Translations under genes and position numbers: made by a program | In this document: positions 1 through 6,022 of the stretch, one piece after another | How the letters are laid out: every line of letters begins with the position of its first letter | How positions within the stretch are numbered: position 1 is the first letter of the stretch | Source of the DNA: an uncultured Solirubrobacterales bacterium | Lineage (GTDB): Bacteria > Actinomycetota > Thermoleophilia > Solirubrobacterales > Solirubrobacteraceae | Direction: 5' to 3' | Length of the DNA stretch: 6,022 bases | Assembly: GCA_903830015.1 (NCBI GenBank) | Contig: CAIKSH010000038.1 | Span: 1-6,022, forward strand | The notes under the pieces: generated by a model | The model's input: the letters and a program-made list of their open reading frames with translations, nothing else | Database searches by the model: none | Told to the model about the DNA's origin: nothing

Positions 1-327
1 GACCGGCTCGGCCGGGCTGCCGGGAAGGGTCACGTCGACGCGGCCGCTCTGCAGGCCGGCCTCGAGCTCGGCGAGCTCGAGCTGGGCGCCGCGCGCCTCG
101 ATCAGCTCCTCGAGCTCCTGGCGGGCCTGGTTGGCCGCCCGGCCGGCCTCGCCGCGCTCGTCGGCGGGCAGCTCGGCCACCGACCTCAGCAGCTGGGGCA
201 GCTCGGCGCGCCGGCCCAGGTAGCGGACCCTCACCTCGTCGAGCTCGGCGGTCGTCGAGGCGCCGGAGATGGCCGTTTCGGCCTCGTCGCGGATCTGCCC
301 AACGCGTTCGATCATCGAAGCAGCCAC
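1..327 (-). CDS. pheS: Phenylalanyl-tRNA synthetase alpha subunit, N-terminal part (cut by window edge)
   Basis: PheS with PheT forms the class II (alpha-beta)2 enzyme that charges tRNA-Phe in the cytoplasm. Only the first 109 codons are in the window. They cover the N-terminal helical arm that contacts tRNA: a YLGRRAEL segment at about residues 37-44, then QLLRSVAELPADER, then a Glu/Ala-rich helix ending near LEELIEARGAQLELAEL. The DVTLPG motif that leads into the catalytic core lies near the window edge; the catalytic motifs are outside. I chose GTG at 327 because a GGGAGGG Shine-Dalgarno lies 6 nt upstream and the codon begins one base after the methyltransferase stop. ATG at 315, four codons in, is the alternative but sits about 18 nt from that SD. 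Identity is very likely from this signature plus the position after rplT. pheT would be expected beyond the left edge. Confidence 0.93.
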   Translation of the reverse strand, partial: MAASMIERVGQIRDEAETAISGASTTAELDEVRVRYLGRRAELPQLLRSVAELPADERGEAGRAANQARQELEELIEARGAQLELAELEAGLQSGRVDVTLPGSPAEPV

Positions 328-328
328 C

Positions 329-1030
329 CTAAACCCTCCCTGAGGCGTCATAGAGGGCTATCGACGCCGCCACGGCGGCGTTGAGCGAGTCGCCGGAGAT
401 GGGGATGTGGCGCACCTGGCCGGCGCCGTCGAGGATCTCCGCGGGCAGGCCGTCGCGCTCGCCGCCGACGAGGAGCGTCAGCTCACCCTCCGGCCAGGGC
501 CCTGCCCCGAGCTCTTCGCCCGAGCGGGCGGCCAGGGCGACCACGGTGCCGGGCATCTCGGCCAGGTCCTCGACCCGGGCGAGCGGCAGGCCGAAGATCG
601 CCCCCATGCTCGCCCGCGCCGCCTTGGGGCCGTACGGGTCGGCGCAGCCCGGCCCGAGCAGGACGCAGGAGGCGCCGAAGGCCAGCGCGCTGCGCAGGAC
701 CGTGCCGACGTTCCCCGGGTCCCCGACCTCCCAGAGCGCCACGGCCAGCGGACCGGCCGGCCGGCCCCAGGCCTGCTCGTAGACGCCGATCGTCCGCGTC
801 CCAGAGCCGAGCGCCGAGACCTCGTCGAGCACGGCCTGCTCCACCGCGGTCCCGGGCAGCCCGCTGCCCTGCGCGGCAAACAGGTGGACCGGCTCGCGGC
901 CGGCGGCGCTCGCCGCGGCCACGAGGTCCTCCCCCTCCACCGCGAAGAGGCCGCTGCGCTCGCGGCCCTTGCGGGTGCGCAGGAGGGGCACCTGGCGCAG
1001 CTGGGGGTCGTGTGGGTCGGTGATCGTCAC
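329..1030 (-). CDS. SpoU/TrmH-family RNA 2'-O-ribose methyltransferase
   Basis: Predicted SAM-dependent enzyme that methylates a ribose 2'-OH in rRNA or tRNA; the exact nucleotide cannot be read from the sequence. From GTG at 1030 it has 233 residues. Residues 16-95 look like the short L30e-like substrate-binding domain (GLFAVEGEDLVAAA near 27-40). The SPOUT catalytic domain follows with all three SpoU motifs: NVGTVLR at 107-113 (Asn107, Arg113), GGERDGLP at 189-196, and a C-terminal block starting IPISGDSLNAAVA at 209, which forms part of the trefoil-knot cofactor site. The reading frame stays open to 1177, but that extension overlaps rplT and the terminator and is Pro/Arg-rich, so it is not likely coding. 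The GTG has only a modest AGGA about 10 nt upstream. Actinobacteria commonly carry a relative (annotated tsnR in Mycobacterium tuberculosis) between rplT and pheS. Thiostrepton resistance should not be assumed. Confidence 0.9.
   Translation of the reverse strand: MTITDPHDPQLRQVPLLRTRKGRERSGLFAVEGEDLVAAASAAGREPVHLFAAQGSGLPGTAVEQAVLDEVSALGSGTRTIGVYEQAWGRPAGPLAVALWEVGDPGNVGTVLRSALAFGASCVLLGPGCADPYGPKAARASMGAIFGLPLARVEDLAEMPGTVVALAARSGEELGAGPWPEGELTLLVGGERDGLPAEILDGAGQVRHIPISGDSLNAAVAASIALYDASGRV
334..340 (-). promoter_or_regulatory. Shine-Dalgarno for pheS
   Basis: On the minus strand GGGAGGG lies inside the last codons of the upstream methyltransferase gene, 6 nt before GTG at 327. It is the best SD near the pheS start and decides GTG 327 over ATG 315. 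Its location inside the upstream coding sequence suggests that pheS is translated in coupling with the methyltransferase. Confidence 0.7.
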
Positions 1031-1075
1031 TTCGGGCTGGTCCTGTGGTTGTCTGGCTCTCCGGTTCGGGTCAAC

Positions 1076-1109
1076 AAAAAAGGGCGCCGTCCTTGCGGAA
1101 GCGGCGCCC
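1076..1109 (-). terminator. Intrinsic terminator after rplT
   Basis: Read on the minus strand, GGGCGCCG (1109-1102) pairs perfectly with CGGCGCCC (1089-1082), an 8-bp GC-rich stem. The 12-nt loop can fold further, for example TCC-GCAA-GGA with a GNRA tetraloop. Six T residues follow at once (1081-1076). The hairpin starts 27 nt after the rplT stop, so it should end the infC-rpmI-rplT transcript. On the plus strand no T-run follows, so it is one-directional. It lies upstream of trmH-pheS, which then needs its own promoter or read-through. Confidence 0.9.
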
Positions 1110-1136
1110 GGTGGGTGGCTATGACGGCCCCTGGGG

Positions 1137-1502
1137 TCAGGCCCCGGTGGCCGTCGCCTCACGGGCGACGTCGGCAAATCGGCGGAACGCCTCGGGATCG
1201 CGCACGGCGATGTCCGCGAGGACCTTGCGGTCGAGCTCGACGCCGGCGGCGCCGAGGCCGTTCATGAAGGTGGAGTAGGTCATCCCGTTCTGGCGCGCAG
1301 CGGCGTTGATCCGGGTGATCCAGAGCCGCCGGAAGTCCCGCTTGCGGTTGCGCCGGTCGCGGTAGGCGTAGCCGTCGGCCTTGAGCAGGGCCTGCTTGGC
1401 CGCCCGGTACTTCGAGTTGGCGTTGCCCCGGTAGCCCTTGGCGCGGGCGATCGTCGCCTTGCGGCGCCGGCGCGACTGGACCGAGCGTCCGGCGCGGCTC
1501 AC
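1137..1502 (-). CDS. rplT: 50S ribosomal protein L20
   Basis: L20 binds 23S rRNA early in assembly of the large ribosomal subunit. The 121-residue product matches the family in length and sequence. It has a very basic N-terminal arm ([17 protein letters not shown] at about 10-26), the hallmark [20 protein letters not shown] block around 45-64, [19 protein letters not shown], and a globular C-terminal part with [18 protein letters not shown]. The GTG start overlaps the rpmI TGA stop by 4 nt (GTGA) and has a GGAGG Shine-Dalgarno 6 nt upstream, so translation is probably coupled to rpmI. In E. coli and Bacillus subtilis L20 represses its own operon. Whether that applies here cannot be read directly. 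A strong intrinsic terminator follows the stop. Confidence 0.98.
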   Translation of the reverse strand: MSRAGRSVQSRRRRKATIARAKGYRGNANSKYRAAKQALLKADGYAYRDRRNRKRDFRRLWITRINAAARQNGMTYSTFMNGLGAAGVELDRKVLADIAVRDPEAFRRFADVAREATATGA

Positions 1503-1699
1503 TTTCCGCCTCCGAGCAGCTTGCGGACCCGCGGCTCGTCGGTCTCGGAGATCGCGACCGGCTTGCGGAAGCCCCGCTTACGCTTCTGCGACTTCTTCTC
1601 GAGGATGTGGCTCGACATGGCGTGACGCCCGCGGAGCTTGCCCTTCGCGGTCTTGCGGAAGCGCTTCTTGGCGCCCGAATGGCTCTTCATCTTCGGCAT
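1499..1699 (-). CDS. rpmI: 50S ribosomal protein L35
   Basis: Small basic protein of the large ribosomal subunit, usually about 65 residues; this one has 66. It begins [20 protein letters not shown], the standard L35 N-terminus, and continues with [28 protein letters not shown] sequence, then a short tail ending RKLLGGGK. The ATG at 1699 is the natural family start, but no convincing Shine-Dalgarno precedes it, unlike rplT. It lies 41 nt after the infC stop and overlaps rplT by 4 nt, in the conserved order infC-rpmI-rplT. A TATAGT box in the gap to infC could give an extra transcript start. Confidence 0.98.
   Translation of the reverse strand: MPKMKSHSGAKKRFRKTAKGKLRGRHAMSSHILEKKSQKRKRGFRKPVAISETDEPRVRKLLGGGK
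1509..1513 (-). promoter_or_regulatory. Shine-Dalgarno for rplT inside rpmI
   Basis: GGAGG on the minus strand lies in the last codons of rpmI (the GGG-rich C-terminus), 6 nt before the GTG of rplT. It fixes the rplT start at 1502 and supports ribosome re-initiation across the GTGA overlap. Confidence 0.75.
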
Positions 1700-1710
1700 C
1701 GCAGCGCCGG

Positions 1711-1716
1711 ACTATA
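1711..1716 (-). promoter_or_regulatory. Possible -10 box upstream of rpmI
   Basis: On the minus strand TATAGT stands out in the otherwise GC-rich 41-nt gap between infC and rpmI, 11 nt before the rpmI ATG. The expected -35 region reads CGCCCG, so the promoter is supported only by its -10. Internal promoters for rpmI-rplT are known in E. coli, but here the assignment is tentative. Confidence 0.25.
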
Positions 1717-1740
1717 GAAGGTCGGACCGGGCGCGGGCGC

Positions 1741-2520
1741 TCAGCCGGCTGCGGGCTCTTCGGCCGCTGCGGGGGCCTGCTCGCCGTCGCCGGAGGACGC
1801 CTCTTCGGCGCCGCCGGCCTCCCCGTCGCCGTCGGCGGCGGGCTCCGCTTCGGCCTGCACCTCGACCTCGACCTCCGCCGGCGCTTCCTCGCTCGGCTCC
1901 GGAGCGGCCCGGCGCCGGCCCTCGACCCGGGCGGCCAGCCGCTCCTCGAGCTCCTCCGCGGAGAGGTCCTCGGGCTCGAACTCGGTGATCTCGTCGCCCA
2001 GGACCTCCTTGGTCGGGCTGAGGATCATCGTCATGTTGCGCCCGTCGAGGTTGGGCCGCTGGTCGATCTGCCCGATCGGCGCCAGCTCGATGGCCAGGCG
2101 CTCGAGGATCATCCGCCCCTGCTCGGGGTGGGTTACCTCGCGGCCCCGGAACATGATCGTCACCTTGACCTTGTCCTTGTGGAGCAGGAAGCGCATCACG
2201 TGGCCGCGCTTGGTCGCGTAGTCGTGCTCGGCGATCTTGGGGCGGAACTTGATCTCGCGGATCGTGATCTGCTGCTGGCCCTTCTTGGCCGCCTTGACCT
2301 TCTGGGCCTGTTCGTACTTGTACTTGGAGTAGTCCAGGACGCGGCAGACCGGCGGCTTGGCCTCGGGGGCCACCTCGACGAGGTCGAGGTCGCGCTCCTG
2401 GGCGTACTGCAGCGCGTCGTCGATCTTCATGATCCCCGCCTGGTCACCCTCGTCGTCGATCAGGCGGACCTCGGGCACGCGGATGCGCTCGTTGATCCGA
2501 GTCTGGTCACGCTCCGGCAT
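1741..2520 (-). CDS. infC: Translation initiation factor IF-3 with long acidic C-terminal tail
   Basis: IF3 binds the 30S subunit, keeps it free of 50S and checks start codon and initiator tRNA. From ATG at 2520 the product has 259 residues. The N-domain is about 7-80 (RINERIRVPEVRLID, then DLDLVEVAPEAKPPVCRVLDYSKYKYE at 45-70, containing the IF3 signature). The C-domain is about 85-174 (FRPKIAEHDYATKRGH, VKVTIMFRGRE, DGRNMTMILSPTKE). Usual IF3 is about 170-180 residues. Here about 85 more follow, rich in Glu, Ala, Pro and Gly; the last 55 contain no Lys or Arg and 17 acidic residues. The frame is open upstream to GTG at 2550, which would add ten residues. I prefer ATG 2520 because homologues start close to the RINERIRVPEVR block, though neither start has a good Shine-Dalgarno. 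The gene heads the infC-rpmI-rplT unit. Confidence 0.96.
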   Translation of the reverse strand: MPERDQTRINERIRVPEVRLIDDEGDQAGIMKIDDALQYAQERDLDLVEVAPEAKPPVCRVLDYSKYKYEQAQKVKAAKKGQQQITIREIKFRPKIAEHDYATKRGHVMRFLLHKDKVKVTIMFRGREVTHPEQGRMILERLAIELAPIGQIDQRPNLDGRNMTMILSPTKEVLGDEITEFEPEDLSAEELEERLAARVEGRRRAAPEPSEEAPAEVEVEVQAEAEPAADGDGEAGGAEEASSGDGEQAPAAAEEPAAG

Positions 2521-2521
2521 T

Positions 2522-2549
2522 CGCCGGTCGAAGCGCCGCGGTACCGGCA
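2522..2549 (-). promoter_or_regulatory. Inverted repeat just upstream of the infC start codon
   Basis: In the minus-strand transcript GCCGGT (2548-2543) can pair with ACCGGC (2528-2523), with one added U-G pair, around a 14-nt loop. The stem ends 2 nt before the preferred infC ATG and covers where a Shine-Dalgarno would sit; no SD is visible. Such a hairpin could limit initiation on infC. A 6-bp GC-rich repeat can occur by chance in this composition. Confidence 0.3.
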
Positions 2550-2569
2550 CTAGTTGCGCGAGGCGCGGC

Positions 2570-2596
2570 TCAAGAGCGGCGCTGCTTGACGTTCAT
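2570..2596 (-). CDS. Possible 8-codon leader ORF upstream of infC
   Basis: ATG at 2596 opens a frame encoding MNVKQRRS and stops at 2570, 50 nt before the infC ATG. It would begin about 10 nt after the start predicted from the TATACT box at 2614-2619. No Shine-Dalgarno precedes it. The frame also extends upstream as an open frame across the DUF192 region, so the ATG may be accidental. Listed only as a candidate leader peptide. Confidence 0.12.
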   Translation of the reverse strand: MNVKQRRS

Positions 2597-2601
2597 TCGG
2601 A

Positions 2602-2909
2602 TCAAGGCGGCGCAGTATAGCCAGAGGCCCGGCCCCGGCGCGGCAGCTGCGAGGGCAGCTCGAGCACCGCCCGGGCCCGCCGGCAGGCCTTCACGCGGCA
2701 GGGCCGCACCCCGCGGTCGACGCGAACGGCGTGCCCGCCCGCGTCGAGCCAGACGAGGTCGATCGGGTAGGCCATCCCGAAGGTGTGCACCGAGCGGCAG
2801 CGGTCGATCAGCAGGGCGTGGGCGACGGGGCGCCGGCGCCAGGCCAGGCCGCGCAGCCGCTCGCGTCGCGTTGCCGCGCGGCGGACCGCCAGCCCGCGCG
2901 CGTGAACGC

Positions 2910-2913
<4 letters not shown>
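2602..2913 (-). CDS. DUF192 family protein
   Basis: Small 103-residue protein of the DUF192 family, whose biochemical role is not established. Family features are visible: an N-terminal ATRRERLRGLAWR segment (about 14-26) matching the usual 'A.T..eR.rGL' start, SVHTFGMAYPIDLVWLD (about 41-57) in place of the common 'sfwMkntliPLDviFld', then RVDRGVRPCR and an AVLELPSQLP segment near 82-91. No signal peptide or membrane segment is seen, whereas some DUF192 proteins are exported, so this one is probably cytoplasmic. The TTG start overlaps the thrS stop by 4 nt (TTGA), with GAGG 7 nt upstream, which suggests translational coupling to thrS. Its last codons carry the TATACT box proposed for infC. 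The family call is firm; the TTG start is less certain. Confidence 0.82.
2614..2619 (-). promoter_or_regulatory. infC: Probable -10 box of an infC-rpmI-rplT promoter
   Basis: TATACT on the minus strand is near-consensus for a sigma70-type -10 and stands out in GC-rich surroundings, inside the last codons of DUF192. Transcription would start near 2607 and give a leader of about 87 nt before infC ATG 2520. The -35 region is GC-rich with no TTGACA-like sequence, so support comes from the -10 and its position. It would allow infC-rpmI-rplT to be made independently of thrS. Confidence 0.4.
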
Positions 2914-4853
<1,940 letters not shown>

Positions 4854-4860
4854 GGCGCCG

Positions 4861-4866
4861 ATGCTA
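4861..4866 (-). promoter_or_regulatory. thrS: -10 box for leaderless thrS transcript
   Basis: On the minus strand TAGCAT fits the actinobacterial TANNNT -10 and is followed by exactly 7 nt and then the thrS ATG, so transcription should begin at or next to the start codon. No Shine-Dalgarno precedes that ATG, as expected for a leaderless mRNA. The -35 region (GCCGGT at 17-nt spacing) is not recognisable. With no leader there is no room for a T-box or an E. coli-type thrS operator. Confidence 0.45.
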
Positions 4867-4927
4867 CGCAACGGCCCCGCCCTACCGGCGATGCAGGCGC
4901 TTTTCGTGGCGATCGCTGCACAGTGAG

Positions 4928-4959
4928 TTGACGGGCCCGGGGAGCCGCTCCGGTAGCTT
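4928..4959 (+). promoter_or_regulatory. Promoter of the hydrolase gene, leaderless type
   Basis: TTGACG (4928-4933) matches the -35 consensus in five of six bases. TAGCTT (4954-4959) fits TANNNT and lies 8 nt before the ATG at 4968. The spacing of 20 nt is longer than the usual 17, so one of the two boxes may be misassigned; the -10 is the better supported because it mirrors the thrS side. No Shine-Dalgarno is visible before the ATG. Confidence 0.45.
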
Positions 4960-4967
4960 CAGTGGCG

Positions 4968-5960
4968 ATGGCGGAGACCTCCTCCAAGCCTCCCTACCGG
5001 CGCGGGCCGCTCAAGACGGTCTGGCCCTCCTCCGCGCGGCCGCTAAGCCACCGGGCCGCCCGGCGCGCCGACGAGGGCTACGGGCTCTCGGACTCTCCGG
5101 ACTGGCGCGGGATCGACTGGCCGGCCCACACCCACCAGGTAGAGGTCGACGGGATCCCGGTCAATTACGACGACCTCGGCGAGGGCATTCCCGTCGTCTT
5201 CATCCACGGCCTGGGCGGCTGCTGGCAGAACTGGCTGGAGAACCTCCCCCGCTTCGCCGAGGGCCACCGGGCGATCGCCCTCGACCTGCCCGGCTTTGGC
5301 CGCACGCCGATGCCGTCCGAGCCGATCTCGATCACCTTCTTCGCCCGGATCGTCGACCACTTCTGCGAGGCGCTTGACCTCGGGCGCGTCTCGCTGGTCG
5401 GCAATTCGATGGGTGGCTTCACCGCGGCCGAGACGGCGATCCGCCACCCCGAGCGGGTCGACGACCTGGTTCTCGTGGACGCCGCCGGCATCACCTCGGC
5501 GACGATCTCCGAGAGCCCGATCGGCGAGCGCGTCGCCCGCGCGGTGCTGAGCCGCGGCCAGGGTGAGGGCCAGCAGGTCGACCTCTCGCGGCTGCTCAAG
5601 CGCCCGGGGCTGATCGCGCTGGCGATGGGGTTCGTCGCCCGCTACCCGACGCTGATCTCGCGCGACGTCCTGGCCGAGCAGCTGCTCTCGGTCGGCGCGC
5701 CGGGCTTCCAGGACTCCTTCGACGCGATCATCGCCTACGACTTCCGTGACCGGATCGGCGAGATCTCCTGCCCGACGCTGATCGTCCAGGGCGCCGAGGA
5801 CATCCTCGTCCCGCTCGGCGATGCCCACCACTACGCCGAGGTGATCGAGGGCGGCGAGATAATCGTCTTCGACGACACCGGCCACGTGCCGATGCTCGAG
5901 CGCCCGGTCGACTTCAATAACGCCGTGATCGAATTCATCGACCGGGTGGGCGTGCAGTGA
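4968..5960 (+). CDS. Alpha/beta-fold hydrolase (serine hydrolase)
   Basis: Predicted serine hydrolase of the alpha/beta-hydrolase fold; the substrate (ester, lactone, epoxide or C-C bond) is not determinable here. From ATG 4968 it has 330 residues. Visible parts: oxyanion-hole strand VVFIHGLGGCWQNWLENL (about 76-93), ALDLPGFGRT (104-113), nucleophile elbow GNSMGG with Ser147, a helical cap of about 175-255, acid Asp278 in GAEDILVP, and catalytic His306 in DTGHVPMLERP. The triad is complete. The first ~55 residues, basic and Pro/Ser-rich before DWRGIDWPAHTHQVEVDG, exceed the usual fold; they show no signal peptide or membrane segment. An in-frame GTG at 4962 is possible, but ATG fits the TANNNT spacing better. 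It is transcribed away from thrS, and the next gene overlaps its stop by 4 nt, so the two are probably co-expressed. Confidence 0.92.
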   Translation: MAETSSKPPYRRGPLKTVWPSSARPLSHRAARRADEGYGLSDSPDWRGIDWPAHTHQVEVDGIPVNYDDLGEGIPVVFIHGLGGCWQNWLENLPRFAEGHRAIALDLPGFGRTPMPSEPISITFFARIVDHFCEALDLGRVSLVGNSMGGFTAAETAIRHPERVDDLVLVDAAGITSATISESPIGERVARAVLSRGQGEGQQVDLSRLLKRPGLIALAMGFVARYPTLISRDVLAEQLLSVGAPGFQDSFDAIIAYDFRDRIGEISCPTLIVQGAEDILVPLGDAHHYAEVIEGGEIIVFDDTGHVPMLERPVDFNNAVIEFIDRVGVQ

Positions 5961-6022
5961 GCCTGGCCGACCAGGCGATGGCCGCCGCGCAGGGCCCCGC
6001 CTTCCGGACGGCGATGCGGCTC
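5957..6022 (+). CDS. Start of an unidentified gene, truncated by the window edge
   Basis: GTG at 5957 overlaps the hydrolase TGA (GTGA, 4 nt) and opens 22 codons to the window end, encoding MSLADQAMAAAQGPAFRTAM followed by Arg-Leu. A GGTGG about 7 nt upstream could act as a weak Shine-Dalgarno. The overlap type is the same as rpmI/rplT, which favours a real coupled gene. The fragment is too short to assign to a family; an in-frame ATG eight codons in is an alternative start. Confidence 0.55.
   Translation, partial: MSLADQAMAAAQGPAFRTAMRL

Noticed and set aside
1069..1074. Promoter for trmH-pheS based on TTGACC
   Set aside because: No acceptable -10 (TANNNT) follows at 16-18 nt; retained only as part of a finding, not as a feature.
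1031..1177. 49-residue N-terminal extension of the methyltransferase
   Set aside because: It runs through the intrinsic terminator and into rplT, is Pro/Arg-rich, and lacks family similarity; GTG 1030 gives the normal length.
407..1267. Plus-strand open frame of 286 codons opposite the methyltransferase and rplT
   Set aside because: Arg/Ala/Gly-rich shadow of two well-supported minus-strand genes and of the terminator; no domain.
1438..2553. Plus-strand open frame of 371 codons opposite infC, rpmI and rplT
   Set aside because: Antisense to three conserved translation genes; composition explained by the complementary codons.
4854..4871. TTG start adding six residues to ThrRS
   Set aside because: Family proteins begin at the TGS strand (MKVRLPDGK), and the TANNNT box overlaps this segment.
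4854..4967. T-box or E. coli-like thrS leader
   Set aside because: The predicted leader is essentially absent, and no specifier-loop, T-box or terminator structure is seen on the minus strand.
5043..5885. Minus-strand open frame of 280 codons opposite the hydrolase
   Set aside because: The plus strand carries a complete hydrolase with catalytic triad; the minus frame is a compositional shadow.

Overview
The window is a GC-rich bacterial chromosome segment holding housekeeping translation genes. Gene content, GTG and TTG starts, 4-nt stop/start overlaps and apparent leaderless starts point to an actinomycete-type bacterium. A deep-branching class such as Thermoleophilia is a guess that the sequence alone cannot settle. 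There is no mobile element, CRISPR array, tRNA or rRNA gene.

Positions 1-4853 carry seven genes, all on the minus strand. In transcription order they are thrS (threonyl-tRNA synthetase), a small DUF192 gene, infC (IF3), rpmI (L35), rplT (L20), a SpoU/TrmH-family RNA 2'-O-methyltransferase, and the first 109 codons of pheS (phenylalanyl-tRNA synthetase alpha chain). This is the thrS-infC-rpmI-rplT-pheS order known from Escherichia coli, with DUF192 inserted after thrS and the methyltransferase inserted before pheS. thrS/DUF192, rpmI/rplT and trmH/pheS overlap or abut at their stop and start codons, which suggests translational coupling. A strong intrinsic terminator follows rplT and separates the ribosomal-protein unit from trmH-pheS. 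A TATACT -10-like box in the 3' end of DUF192 may drive infC-rpmI-rplT separately from thrS.

Positions 4854-4967 are a short divergent intergenic region. On each side a TANNNT box lies 7-8 nt from the preferred ATG and there is no Shine-Dalgarno sequence, so both thrS and the rightward gene look leaderless. Positions 4968-5960 encode, on the plus strand, an alpha/beta-hydrolase with a complete catalytic triad and a basic N-terminal extension. A further plus-strand gene begins at 5957, overlaps the hydrolase stop by 4 nt and runs off the window unidentified.

I see no clearly new biological system. The points worth a second look are the long acidic tail on IF3, the structured and SD-less infC leader, the leaderless divergent pair, the terminator placed between rplT and trmH-pheS, and the coupled DUF192 gene.
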